Assembly (NCBI GenBank): GCA_030407315.1
Contig: JALQPE010002385.1
Coordinates: 1-64,000, forward strand
Reading direction: 5' to 3'
Source of the DNA: Asparagopsis taxiformis
Taxonomy: Eukaryota > Rhodophyta > Florideophyceae > Bonnemaisoniales > Bonnemaisoniaceae
Length of the DNA stretch: 64,000 bases
A program made the position numbers and the translations under genes. Each line of letters begins with the position of its first letter. Within the stretch, counting starts at the first letter, position 1. Positions 19,772 through 30,117 of the stretch are shown here, one piece after another. The notes under the pieces are model-generated. The model was not told the DNA's origin. It was given only the letters and a program-made list of their open reading frames with translations, and did not search any database.

Positions 19772-21712
19772 TCAAATGTCAATCCCATCCTCCCATGACA
19801 TCCCGCTGGGGTTCAGGATAACTTCTACATCACTTCCATCACTGTCGTGATCATCAACATCTTCGTCGTCATCTTCGATTTGCTCTCCGCCCGTTGTATG
19901 GCGAAGACCACAAGAGCACAGAGGTCTTCTCGAAGGTCCCCTTTGTACATAGAATCGATTATCATCTCTGTGCGGTGCTTCTTTCCCCACATTGTCATTC
20001 CCACATGCGTCCAGCCCATCTTTTCCGTTACTAGGCTGTCCAAATCGTAACACTGCCTGCACGACGAGTCCGCAAGACGGCTGGTGACAGGTGAGCCATT
20101 TTCCAAACTCGCTGCCTTGCAAAAGGACGAACGGTACGCCGCCCCGCCCGCCAAATGCGGCTATTGACACAGAATCGTTATCGCTTCCGTGCATTCTGCG
20201 CGCCTGAAAGCCACGAAAACTTTTGCGATTGAATTCTGAGTTGCTGCGCTCACAGCCACACCCTGCTTCGATGGCACGCACGCGCACCGACACTGGACGA
20301 TTATCAAACGTCCAGCGTCCATCGCCCTTTCCGCGCACAAGGTTGATACGCACTATGAATGGCCCCATGTAGTTTGGATTGCAGTCAGTACAACTTGCTG
20401 ACATGTTAAAGTGGTGGTCTTCAAAAGGAAAGTTTGCGCTTGTGGCGGAGAAATTGCCGCCCTCATGTTCAGCGATTGCTTGCAGGAGATAACCAAACTT
20501 CCAACGCATGCGAAGCTCGGAGACGCCGCGCGCGAGCAGTTCAGACTGAGCGACGGAGAGCAGGCGGAGAGCACGAACGGACCATTTGGACGTCGTCTCC
20601 TCACTAAGAGCATCGGATCGGCGCACGCTCTCCCAATCTAATTGGCGCAGCAGGGAAGAAATTTCGTCGTCGGACAGGATGGGCTCTAGTTCGCGGAGAA
20701 TGACGTCCAGAAAGAGGGCGGCGTAATCTGGAGCTGCAAAGCGGCTGATATAATGAATGACGTGCGCAAACATGTCTTGAGAGTGAAACATCTGCCAGAT
20801 AGACATGGAAAAGGTAGCGTACTCTGCGCGAATTTTGGGCAGATGACTCTGTAAGCGATTGTGCGCCTGAACATGGGCGGCTTCTGCTATGTCGTCAAGT
20901 GTGTTAGTGGGTTTAGATGGCGCTTTGCCAGCTGAAGATGGATTTTGGGTAGGCGTTGAATTGCATTCTTGCTTTTGACGCTTGGAACTTGGTTGTTCTG
21001 TACATTTGAATCGTTTCTTAGGAGATGATTGTGTGGCAGGGGTGCGTAGGCCGATAAGGTAAAGAAGGTCTGTAATGTGGTGGGCGACTTGGATGGAAAG
21101 GTAGCTCTTGAAATGGGATGGTAGCTGGATTTTGCACATGAGTGGGAAGAAGCGGAAGATGTCGACTGCATCGCGAATACATGCATGTTGTTCTGCGTGG
21201 AGAAAGAAAGCATTGAAAAGATCAGTTAGCTGCCAGCGGTGTGCGATGAGAACCATATCGATACGAAGTTCTGTGAGCATGTTGATTTGCTGACAATAAA
21301 GAAACTTTCGTATGACTCGGAAGGAGGTGAACGAGTCTTCCTCCGAGAGTCGAATGAGACGCTGGTTGGACTCGACAAAGCCGGCGTTGACAAGGGCGGA
21401 GAGCGGGCCGCCAATGAGGGTGAGGCGAGACTTGTGAATGAGAACATCTGCAGCTGAGGAGGAAGAGCACGGGAAACGAAAGGTGATGAGCGGATCGTCG
21501 GGCGGCGGTTGGGCGGATAGATAGGTGCAATGAGTGAGGAGCAAATCTTTCTTGGGAACTAACATGTTGTTCTTGAGGAGCCAATTGCCCACCGAAATCC
21601 TGCGTTTAGCTGGAGGCGGCATATCTGCTGGCTTGGTCGAAGAGGAGGGGGAAACGTAAGACGGCGGAGCGGATGGCGACTTGTAGTCGGTCGTAAGGAT
21701 GGACAAACACAT
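19772..21712 (-). CDS. BTB/POZ domain protein
   Basis: 646 residues from the ATG at 21712. A BTB fold is suggested at about residues 70-170: 'FRFPCSSSSAADVLIHKSRL', 'GPLSALVNAGFVESN', 'IRLSEEDSFTSFRVIRKFLYC', followed by BACK-like helices ('LLIAHRWQLTDLFNAFFLHAEQ' region). A lysine-rich stretch around 'KKRFKCTEQPSSKRQKQE' could be a nuclear signal. The C-terminal half contains a Cys-containing region ('CTDCNPNYMGPFIVRINLV') of unknown type and ends in an acidic tail. BTB proteins often serve as substrate adaptors of CUL3 ubiquitin ligases; this role is inferred. It converges with the channel-like gene across 219 bp. Confidence 0.7.
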   Translation of the reverse strand: MCLSILTTDYKSPSAPPSYVSPSSSTKPADMPPPAKRRISVGNWLLKNNMLVPKKDLLLTHCTYLSAQPPPDDPLITFRFPCSSSSAADVLIHKSRLTLIGGPLSALVNAGFVESNQRLIRLSEEDSFTSFRVIRKFLYCQQINMLTELRIDMVLIAHRWQLTDLFNAFFLHAEQHACIRDAVDIFRFFPLMCKIQLPSHFKSYLSIQVAHHITDLLYLIGLRTPATQSSPKKRFKCTEQPSSKRQKQECNSTPTQNPSSAGKAPSKPTNTLDDIAEAAHVQAHNRLQSHLPKIRAEYATFSMSIWQMFHSQDMFAHVIHYISRFAAPDYAALFLDVILRELEPILSDDEISSLLRQLDWESVRRSDALSEETTSKWSVRALRLLSVAQSELLARGVSELRMRWKFGYLLQAIAEHEGGNFSATSANFPFEDHHFNMSASCTDCNPNYMGPFIVRINLVRGKGDGRWTFDNRPVSVRVRAIEAGCGCERSNSEFNRKSFRGFQARRMHGSDNDSVSIAAFGGRGGVPFVLLQGSEFGKWLTCHQPSCGLVVQAVLRFGQPSNGKDGLDACGNDNVGKEAPHRDDNRFYVQRGPSRRPLCSCGLRHTTGGEQIEDDDEDVDDHDSDGSDVEVILNPSGMSWEDGIDI

Positions 21713-22014
21713 ATGGCGAAGCGTAATGAAGAAAATTGACGCGAGTTATGCACTGCATCGATTGGGCCACGGTGCACTGCATTAATGAGACGAAAGTTGT
21801 CGCAGTTAGGGCACATTGATTGGTCCACTTGGAAATAAGATTGTACCCATTCTGTAAGCTGGAAGACAGTTTGCTGGTGACGTATTCTACGCTGTACCTC
21901 GGCACGATTCGCTGTTGCTTGGTTTGCGTTGTGATCCAATTATACGATGGCACTTGGCAGTTGTCACCGGCAGGACGTATATTCACATTTCTACGACTAA
22001 TTTAGTTAAGCATT
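21713..22014. other. Intergenic
   Basis: About 300 bp between the BTB gene start and the GT92 stop, both on the minus strand. It should hold the BTB promoter and the GT92 3' end. No other feature seen. Confidence 0.4.
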
Positions 22015-23706
22015 CTATTCACAGACTTCGGGCCCGCCATCCAGACTGACACATTTCGTACCCTTGTCCCATCTAACAATCTCCGTCTTGTGCGTGTCCT
22101 CGCCGCTCATCAACTTGTTGTACTTTTCTTTGAAGTATGTGTACTCAACCGACCGATTCATGTCCATGTAGTTCTTCGCTGGTTCATCAATCTTTAGCTC
22201 CTGAAGCGGCCCAAGGCCCAGAATCCCACCACGTCCCTGGTTCACTTTGTGTACATACTCCTCCCATGACCTGTATCTGTAATGGATCAATCGAGCCGGA
22301 TCAGACAATTTCGCCGGGAAATCATCAGAATCATGGTCCGTAAACCACTCCCGTTTCCCATTGTCCAAAGTCAACGAATGAATCTTATGCTGCTGCCACT
22401 CCATGTCGCAATTCACAACCACCTTACCCTCCCTCTTCGGCTCCTCCTTTGCCTTCCTTGTATACAGATCAGGCAACCGGCCTTTCGGCTGCTCTACATA
22501 TCCATTATTCATCATCACAACCCAATCCAGCTGGATGTGATTGAAACCCTCAGCGACACGCAGGTGCACATACTTCTTCAGAGAGCCTGCCTTCATATCA
22601 CCAATTAGAGCATATTCGTCGCCGTCAAAGAATGCCGCATATTCACAGCGAGATCGCATCGAATACATAAAGTGGCTGTCCGACTGGATCTGTGAGCGTT
22701 TGAACGGCCAGTATACCACTTCAACATAAGGAAGATCCTTCAGTAGTTCAGCGATATCATTCGGCGCCTCATTATCATAGATGTAGACTCTATCGACGCC
22801 AAGCCGATGGTGATGCATGGCCCAGTCGCGCAAAACGTACGTCTCCTCCTTCATAGCTGTCATCAGACACAGCCCATATCTAGGTCCTGTCGTCTTCTCA
22901 GCAATATTCTCCTGATCAATATCCATATGTGGCTCCAGAAGTTGTGGATGCCACTTGACATCAGAACGAACCAAAGCCAATTCCTTGCCCTGCAGGGATG
23001 CGTCTCTGTTGAAGCCTTCCGTCCCAACAATGTCCACATCGCCCTCACGAATTTCAAACAAAGTCTTGTTAAGCACAACGGGACCTTTCATGGCGTTCAA
23101 TAACTCATCATCAACCTTCAGCAGCACAGAGATTTTTTCGCCAGTCTCTATGGGTCTAGGAACGATGCAAGTGACAATAGTCTGATGTATGATGTGAACG
23201 GCATAGGCATCATTGCCGACTAAGCAGCCTCTCACCTGAAAATTGCGCTTAAAAATACCGGTATTAATGCCCGACGTAAAGACGTGCAAGGTCGTTTCAA
23301 CGACGTCCGGATGACGGAAACCGAGGACGGTTAGAGCGCGGGGACGCGTGAACGAGGGCGTTTCCGGTAACTCGCCCGATGGTCTGTTGGGCACATTTTT
23401 CACCGCAGACGCAAGCGGGGGCGGGGTCTGGATTTGCGCCGGCTGTGGTGGAGGCTTTTTCGGAGCACTCGGCGGCTTTTCGGGGACTGCCGGCTCGTCT
23501 GGGAGCTGTTTGGCAGCATCCGATGGTGGAAGTGGTGCTGATTGGCGCGGCGGATCGTCGGCCGGCTCCTCGAGTTGGGACACAAGCGCTGTGTCGAAAC
23601 GGAGACGGGTGAGTTGGTGCAGAATGAAGAATAGGGCGAGAAGGAGGCCTGCTGTCTTGATGAAAGTCGCTCGGGAAGACTGGGACGCCGCCTTTGGGAC
23701 TGACAT
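22015..23706 (-). CDS. GT92-family glycosyltransferase, type II membrane
   Basis: 563 residues from the ATG at 23706. A single hydrophobic segment near residues 15-35 ('TAGLLLALFFILHQL') after a short basic tail gives type II Golgi topology, followed by a proline-rich stem (about 45-110). The catalytic part carries the GT92 (DUF23) marks 'LCLMTAMKEETYVLRDWAMHH', 'GVDRVYIYDNEAPND' and 'AAFFDGDEYALIGD', in which DGD is the likely metal/nucleotide-sugar site. GT92 enzymes include beta-1,4-galactosyltransferases, so galactan backbone synthesis is a reasonable guess in a red alga. The next gene upstream on this strand is a sulfotransferase. Confidence 0.85.
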   Translation of the reverse strand: MSVPKAASQSSRATFIKTAGLLLALFFILHQLTRLRFDTALVSQLEEPADDPPRQSAPLPPSDAAKQLPDEPAVPEKPPSAPKKPPPQPAQIQTPPPLASAVKNVPNRPSGELPETPSFTRPRALTVLGFRHPDVVETTLHVFTSGINTGIFKRNFQVRGCLVGNDAYAVHIIHQTIVTCIVPRPIETGEKISVLLKVDDELLNAMKGPVVLNKTLFEIREGDVDIVGTEGFNRDASLQGKELALVRSDVKWHPQLLEPHMDIDQENIAEKTTGPRYGLCLMTAMKEETYVLRDWAMHHHRLGVDRVYIYDNEAPNDIAELLKDLPYVEVVYWPFKRSQIQSDSHFMYSMRSRCEYAAFFDGDEYALIGDMKAGSLKKYVHLRVAEGFNHIQLDWVVMMNNGYVEQPKGRLPDLYTRKAKEEPKREGKVVVNCDMEWQQHKIHSLTLDNGKREWFTDHDSDDFPAKLSDPARLIHYRYRSWEEYVHKVNQGRGGILGLGPLQELKIDEPAKNYMDMNRSVEYTYFKEKYNKLMSGEDTHKTEIVRWDKGTKCVSLDGGPEVCE

Positions 23707-24662
23707 TTTGGTGCGGCGGAATAATGGTAATGTGGCTGGGACGAGTGCGTGCGGTGGAGAACGAGACGTTGATATGGTGTGTAGAGGGGTAGTTTGGGTG
23801 TAAATCGAAGAACGATGTTTGCTTGAAAACGTGTACAGAGATATGATTTAACGGCGACGTGGGCTTCGACGATTGGACACGCTGGTTGTGAACGTTGAAG
23901 CAGAGATGAAATCAGTCGCTGGCGGCTCCACTTGGCTCTTCCAAGGAAACGATTTGTAGACAAGTTCTGAGCGGTGTAGCGGCCGCCGCAGTACTCCGTT
24001 TCGGACACAGCCTGGGAATCAGGCGGAGTAATGCGTGAAAGATTATGGATACTTACAGTCAGTCAAGTCGATATCAGTTTGAATTCAACTCTACGACTCA
24101 CCCTTGCACATCCCCAAGGGAATGGCGTCCTTTCCGGCGCCTGACGATGAAAGTGTTGTGAGGCTTGAAATCACCTCTGTCACAAAGACTTTTTTATAAG
24201 TTTGACATGTTATTAATCACTGCTGTTGACATAGTGTTAGAACTCGTTTAGTGCACTGTTGGCAAAACTTCATGGCATGTTGGACGCTTTGCTGGACAAC
24301 GTATTAAGCCTCCTACGGCTGTGTCCCCCTTGCAACCGCCGTACTCCGCCAATGTTTAGTGGCCAACCTGCACTTTTGGACATTATCACTTACGACAGAC
24401 TCGAAAAAATCCAACATACAACCTGACTAAATTTACGTTTGTCGTGTCTAATCTCAACCCTACCCTTTTCTACCACATACAACGACCTGCAACACTACTG
24501 TAAACTCTCTTCAGGCAATGACAAGGAGCATTGCCAAAACAGGTTGTTCAGTTGGACAAAACCATATTCATGATTCGATGCCATGCGATGCCACTTTTCG
24601 CAACAGCTTCTGTACACTTTGTCAGACGTTTCGGTAAACGTCTTGAGAGCTTTGCCCTCTGC
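23707..24662. other. Intergenic
   Basis: 955 bp between the sulfotransferase stop and the GT92 start. Frames here are extensions or shadows of GT92 and lack motifs. It contains the GT92 promoter; no clear TATA box recognised. Confidence 0.4.
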
Positions 24663-25955
24663 CTATAATTCAGAGTCGTCAATAAAGTTACAATTTCGGA
24701 TATAGCAATTGTTGTTCTTCGCATGAATATACTCCATGTCCTTCACATCGTCATAATCCATGTAGTCAATCCTAGTCGTTGGCAGATTCTTCAGAATCTC
24801 ATCCATTCCATTAAAGAAATCTTCAATCTCCTGTTTGTATGTCAAAAATACTTTTGTTTCTTCGTCAATCTCCATTGGATTGGACCCGGGACTGGCTGGG
24901 ATGTTGTTCCAGCTCTTCTTTTTGCGCGCCTCGGTCAGACTTGAGAACGTGCTCGTCACCTTTCTCGTCAAAACAATGATTGGGATTTTTGTCTTGGCGA
25001 TGTCCTTCAACAGAGTGATCACTCTACCACGCTTGTTATCCAGCTTGGGGAAGATTTTCAATGATGTATTGCGTTGAACGTAGATAAACGCATCTTCAGG
25101 AGATATAAATTGCACCGGCCCCGCATGCGAATGCCACACTTCTGTCTCTCTGAACACAGCACCCTTGTAATAGTGTTGCCCTGTCGTCTTGTTAACCTTC
25201 AGATAACGGCATTTCTCTACAGAGTCCAAGAACCAGGTGCTTCCATGTCTTGGCGCTGAAACCAAAATGATATGAGGACACAGAGGGCTGTGTAGTCCTG
25301 TATTTTCCGTAGTACTGCTCGTTTCAATTTGCGAGTTGTCAGCGCTTGGGGCGTTATTCTCCTCATCAGTATTGTCTTGTTCTTTGTTTTCGGGCTGTGG
25401 ACCATCTCCACTTTCTTCCTCCCTTTCCCCAATTTGCACTTCGTCGTTCACGTCTACATCCCTACCACTTTCTTGGCTTTTCACTCCGCTATTGTTGGTG
25501 TTTTCGACATTGACTTGAGCGTCATTCCTTTCCTCAACATTGGCCTCTTGCACGTTATCCGTCGCCAGCGTTTGTTCCGTCGGAGGAGGAACTGGGTTGG
25601 GGGCGATATCGGCGGAAACTTCAGCGCCCGACACAGGATCATTCTGCTCAGCAGGTGGAGGTGGGTTAGAAAGTTGCGAATCATCAGTTCCATCGTTAGC
25701 AGCGGCGGGTACATCATCGTCTACAGTTTGGGGTGTTTCCGGAGCGACTTTTTCCGGCGCACGTTTACCCGGCAGGGCGGATGAGACGGAAGACTTGATC
25801 GCCTCAATTGCACGGGGTACATCGCCCCAATAGATGACATGGAAGAATAGGATGGCCACGATGAAGGTGACGAGGAAAAGTGGGAGAACACCGAGACGTG
25901 GGCGTCGAACATTGTCGAAGCGCTGTAAGAACTGGGTGGTCTTTGCTTCGGACAT
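24663..25955 (-). CDS. PAPS-dependent sulfotransferase, type II membrane
   Basis: 430 residues from the ATG at 25955 (an upstream in-frame TTG was not used). One TM segment lies at about residues 22-42 ('LGVLPLFLVTFIVAILFFHVIYW'). A long, acidic, low-complexity stem (about 60-220) leads to the catalytic domain. 'IILVSAPRHGSTWFLDSVE' is the 5'-phosphosulfate-binding loop of PAPS sulfotransferases, and the following 'IIVLTRKVTSTFSSL' fits the 3'-phosphate site (R then S). It would transfer sulfate to carbohydrate in the Golgi lumen, fitting carrageenan/agar-type galactans; the substrate is inferred. The domain after the P-loop is rather short (about 200 residues). Confidence 0.78.
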   Translation of the reverse strand: MSEAKTTQFLQRFDNVRRPRLGVLPLFLVTFIVAILFFHVIYWGDVPRAIEAIKSSVSSALPGKRAPEKVAPETPQTVDDDVPAAANDGTDDSQLSNPPPPAEQNDPVSGAEVSADIAPNPVPPPTEQTLATDNVQEANVEERNDAQVNVENTNNSGVKSQESGRDVDVNDEVQIGEREEESGDGPQPENKEQDNTDEENNAPSADNSQIETSSTTENTGLHSPLCPHIILVSAPRHGSTWFLDSVEKCRYLKVNKTTGQHYYKGAVFRETEVWHSHAGPVQFISPEDAFIYVQRNTSLKIFPKLDNKRGRVITLLKDIAKTKIPIIVLTRKVTSTFSSLTEARKKKSWNNIPASPGSNPMEIDEETKVFLTYKQEIEDFFNGMDEILKNLPTTRIDYMDYDDVKDMEYIHAKNNNCYIRNCNFIDDSEL

Positions 25956-27188
25956 GATTGGCGGATCCAACTAGTGAGAATGAGTGAACGGGCGACTGGC
26001 GGTTGTGCCGGTGCGCATGCAATCGTGTCGCATATAAGGCGGATTGAATCGCGTTGCAGGTTGGGTACGACACTGATTAGCGGGCACAAGTGGGACGTGG
26101 TGAGTCGTGGTGTTAAGAAACGATGCGCAATTCAATGTAATTGAAAATGGCATGTGTGAGTGTAAGGATGAGATTTGTACAGCTGTCCACGTGGGGAATA
26201 AATACACTGTTGCGCATTGTGTGGTTGCAGTGTATTGAAAGTCACCATAGATCGAAAGTGAGCTATATATATTGACGGTTATATAGAGGAGGCGATGGAC
26301 AGCCGCGCTGCATCGAACAATTGTGGAATTCCATCAGACAGCAGTCAAGTCGTCGAGACATGGTCATGGAAGGCGCGATTATAATCGACGCATGCTGACA
26401 TGATCTTGATCTCTGGAGATACGTACACCTTTCAAAGGTTGAAGATAATCCATGAGGTATCACGAATTGCAAACTGCAAACATCTACTCTTGGCACGCTA
26501 TGCCAAAACCATGCTTACCCGTGTAGCGTAACATAGGAAACGTCACTCTCAAATACAAAACTCGACTTACATCAAGTCGCAGCTTTTGTTTGAATTGCTT
26601 TCCATCTGAAAGTCACCGCTTCATCTTTTACAAATTCGACTGGTATGTTTATTCAGGCTCGCGTCACGCGCGTAGATGCGATCATAGACCAATATATCGT
26701 TGCTGGATCATCGCAGATTACTTTGAGGTTTGGTCGGAAATCGAGATGCAATATAAGTATAATACCGTGACGAAATGAAAAATTAGCATGGTACTGTTCA
26801 CATTAGTCCGCCGCCCAAGCGGCCAAGTCAGTGCAGATCTCGCTAGTACCTCCAGGAGCAAAACTGATGGTCATGCAGAGCAGAGGTAGGACAAACTGGC
26901 CACACATTGAGCGAGCGCACAGGCAAGTTGATGCGAAACATTTACTCGGACAAGTGTGGAAAAAAAAGTTTTTTGCGACCAGCGTACAGGGGAGAGCATA
27001 CTTCCAAGTTTGCACTGTTGTTCACTTCTCATAGCGCACTCCACACACACGCCGTCGACGCATTCTCTTTCGACAACCAAATACAGCGGTACAATACCGC
27101 TGTCATTGAGCGAGTCGCGTCAAAACACGCAATCGCTGCAACAATTTACAGAAACGTTTGACCAACAACAATAGATACACCGCTTAGC
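25956..27188. other. Intergenic, no gene recognised
   Basis: 1.2 kb with only short frames. A minus-strand frame at 26803-27015 has a few coding-like residues but no match I know. It includes the sulfotransferase promoter (a TATATG-type box on the minus strand near 26035) and the 3' end of the PP2C gene. Confidence 0.4.
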
Positions 27189-28570
27189 TCAAATACCCTG
27201 AAACAGGTCGTTCTTACATAAGAAATCGCTCAATTGTCCGTCATCCGTCAGCAAATGAACACCCATCGACGCCGGTTTTAGTGCAACTTTGGCACGCGTC
27301 ATGGAGAACACCTTTCTTGGTCGAACTAGCATTGCGTCACCACCTTTGGCCGTCTTATTTTCACTATCCGCTTCACTAGTTTCACTATGATCACCCCAGT
27401 TCATCCACATCACCACCGCTGTCGTATCATCCACTACAACTTCATTCCGACGCCATCGACGCACCGCTTCCCTCACGAGCGCTTCGCTGGCATCCGAAGC
27501 TGTGCGACCCTCGCGCCGCATGCGACCCACAAAGTCCACAACCTCTTGACTGGACATGAATTCCCACACGCCATCACTGGCCAGAACCATGAACGAGTCC
27601 AGCGCCGTGAGATTTGTGTACGTCACTTCCGGCACCGGCGACACGCCGTATTCCGACAGCACAGTATCACCGATGGATCGCGTCATAGCCAGGCCAGGCG
27701 TCCATTCGCGTGGCAGCCATACTCGCAGCGGACCGAGGTTCTTTGGCCATCTTGCAATGCGACCGCCGGCCGATCGCACACGACGTTTCTCATCCGGCCG
27801 AACCGGTTTTTGGTCGTGAGAAGTGTCTACTGCCTTGAATTTTATTCGGCCATTTTCAGGTGGCGCAACGCGACCGATCACACAACGTGAATCTCCAGTC
27901 CATGCTGTGTACATGTGCGTGCCGAAGAGCCAAGCTACAACGGCCGTGGTGCCTGAAAAGAGATGATCGATACCCGTCTCGGATTCAGTAAGGGATCGTT
28001 CGGCGCGAGAAAAGGCGGCTTTAAGTGTCTCTAGACGGGCAAGATGGAGGGAGTGAGTGGTTTCTGTATGGGGTGGTGCGAGTTTTATAGCAGCATCTCT
28101 GGTCATTGAGGATATGTAATCGCGTGCTCGATGAGCGATGGGGCGTCCTTCAGCACCGTGGCCGTCAAAGACGCCAAGGAAGATTTGGCGGTCGTGACTG
28201 GTCGGCGATGTAGAAGATGTAAAGGGCGCAAAGACGCAAAATGCGTCTTGATTTTCCTTGCGAACTTCCACAGTATGGGTCGCAGGAACGGATGGTGGCT
28301 GCGAGCGAACGGGCTCCCAACCGGCTTTGGAGCATGCGGAGATATCGATGGGGTGTTTTGAAAAGGAGGAGGGAATGAGTTCGAAGAGACCTTCGGACAA
28401 GGAGTCATCGCGGAGTGAATCGGAGGCATCGTCGGGTCGCAAAGCGGCGGGCGGGAGATCACCATCTAGACTGAGGCGTCTATTTCGCTCTGCGGGGGCA
28501 CGGTATTGCGAACGGGTGTTAGTTTGACAACGGGAGATAAAAGGGCGGAGGTGTCAGCGCCAGCTCCCAT
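27189..28570 (-). CDS. PP2C-type protein phosphatase
   Basis: Mg/Mn-dependent Ser/Thr phosphatase. The catalytic domain fills most of the protein: 'KENQDAF', 'FLGVFDGHGAEG' (metal-binding D and G), 'AWTGDSRCVIGR', 'LAMTRSIGD', 'VLASDGVWEFMSSQEVVDFV' and 'VDDTTAVVMWM', with the metal aspartates in place. The catalytic frame is open from before 28442 but has no ATG in its first part. An ATG at 28570 opens another frame (MGAGADTSALLSPVV...) that would join it if one base were added to the G5 run at 28494-28498. That is either an assembly or sequencing slip or a real frameshift. The tail after 'NWGDHS' is not conserved. Confidence 0.85.
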
Positions 28571-29146
28571 GTCTTTTCAAGCGCGGGTGGTATGAATCTC
28601 CAACTCGAGCGGAACGGGGGCATTCTAGGGAAGAGAGGGGGAGCCTGTGATAAGGACGGGGAGGGATGGCTATTGGTACGTTCACGACGGACGGAATGGG
28701 GCATTTGTGATGTGGAGCTGGACGGGCGGGAAGTTGAGGAATAGGTGGGCGGATGGGGTTGGGGCATCGGCGCCGGAGGTGGCGGGGGTTGGGAAGTTGG
28801 AATGGGTTTGGAGCGGCGATGACGCGCGCGTATTTTGCGCCACATACTTGATGGTGGTGTTGGACAGTGGATTGGAGTGCATCACTTTGCGGAGTGATCT
28901 AGGAATGGTATGTTGTTGCGAGGTAGTAAGGCGGTGGATGACCGACAGCCTCATACAGTCGACAATGTCCTGGAGGGGAGAGCACAACACACCAGGGAAC
29001 ACTTATCTTGACATGCGCTCATCCACCCCTATCATTGACAGCCTGTCCATCACCACTGATTAGAAATTCAAAAAACACTCGCGACTCGGCATCATCTCCG
29101 CCAAAGAGCCCAGCGCAGCGCAGCGCAGCCCAGCATCTTCATCATC
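28571..29146. other. Bidirectional intergenic region, PP2C / FHA gene
   Basis: 576 bp between divergent starts. The plus strand is G-rich, so both strands show open proline- or tryptophan-rich frames with no domain. CAGCGCAGCG repeats (about 29110-29130) lie just before the FHA start. No TATA box seen. Confidence 0.4.
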
Positions 29147-30091
29147 ATGTCGGCAGACCTGCTCAACTTGCCGCATGTCGTTGTGCCATCTCCCAACACC
29201 TTCAAGATTCCGCCATGGGCGGGCAATCCCAGTCCGATGTACGCACTCGAAGAACTTTCCAGAAACGGACATGTTCGCTGGCATCGATTCGATCCACGAT
29301 GCCCCTTTCTCATTCTCGGCAAGGATCCAGGCGCCGCTCACGTCTTTGTCGGACATCCAACCGTCGCCAACCAACACGCCGCTCTCGTCTGGTCCTTTGA
29401 GGATTCCCAATGTCACATCATCGATCTCGAATCTGCGCACGGCACCTTTCTAGACGGCACACTCATCCAAACCAGCGAACGCACCGATCTTCAGCCAGGT
29501 ACCAAAATCCGACTCGGTCATTCCAGTCATGTGTTCGTTCTCAACAAACTAGCCGAAAATTTCGCCCCAGATAGCGATGCACGTGCGCGTCCTCCACCAC
29601 CACCAGCGTCCATGCGTCGGGGCGAATCCATTTCGCCGCGCGGTCGTACGCCGCCGCACATGTATAGTCCGCCGCGCGACACGCCGCCTCCGCCGCACAT
29701 GCATGGTCCGCCGCGCGACACGCCGCCTCCGCCGCACATGCATGGTCCGCCACGCAACACACCGCCTCCGCCACACATGCACGGTCCGCCGAGAGGAATG
29801 ACGCCGCCGCATATCATTCATTCATCTTCCGGAAGGGCGCGTTCGCGCTCGCGCTCGCCGCACGGACATGGCCGCGGGCGTGGTCGGTCACCGAGGGGAC
29901 GGTCGCCGCGTTCGCCGAGACATTTGAGAGATGACGGACGGGGGATGCATATGCATGACGGGGCGCCGTCCGGATCACGGATGCATTTACACGAGCGCGG
30001 GCATCCAGGGGCGCATCGTGAATTTGACGATCGGGGACATATGTCGCCGAGACGCGGCAGGGATAGAGGACGTGGTGGGTCGTATCATTGA
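29147..30091 (+). CDS. FHA-domain protein with P-rich repeats and RS/RG tail
   Basis: 314 residues. An FHA domain occupies about residues 45-130: 'RCPFLILGKDP', 'HPTVANQHAALVW', 'IIDLESAHGTFLDGT' and 'LQPGTKIRLGHSSHVFVL', including the phosphothreonine-binding S/H and N/H-type positions. It resembles the FHA of NIPP1/PPP1R8, a nuclear phosphatase-1 and spliceosome regulator. Then follow about 3.5 copies of a 13-residue repeat (PPHMHGPPRDTPP), an RS-like patch ('RARSRSRSPHGHGRGRGRS') and an RG/H-rich end. RS and RG tails point to RNA-processing complexes; that role is inferred. The ATG at 29147 is the first in frame. Confidence 0.8.
   Translation: MSADLLNLPHVVVPSPNTFKIPPWAGNPSPMYALEELSRNGHVRWHRFDPRCPFLILGKDPGAAHVFVGHPTVANQHAALVWSFEDSQCHIIDLESAHGTFLDGTLIQTSERTDLQPGTKIRLGHSSHVFVLNKLAENFAPDSDARARPPPPPASMRRGESISPRGRTPPHMYSPPRDTPPPPHMHGPPRDTPPPPHMHGPPRNTPPPPHMHGPPRGMTPPHIIHSSSGRARSRSRSPHGHGRGRGRSPRGRSPRSPRHLRDDGRGMHMHDGAPSGSRMHLHERGHPGAHREFDDRGHMSPRRGRDRGRGGSYH
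29654..29792 (+). repeat. 39-bp in-frame tandem repeat
   Basis: About 3.5 copies of a 39-bp unit encoding a 13-residue proline/histidine repeat within the FHA gene. Copies are nearly identical at the DNA level, so the number is likely to vary between strains. Confidence 0.85.
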
Positions 30092-30117
30092 TTTTATTGC
30101 CTAGTGGAGTGTATTGT

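Noticed and set aside
29527..29821. Gly/Cys-rich minus-strand frames over the FHA gene
   Set aside because: They mirror the 39-bp coding repeats and have no independent support.
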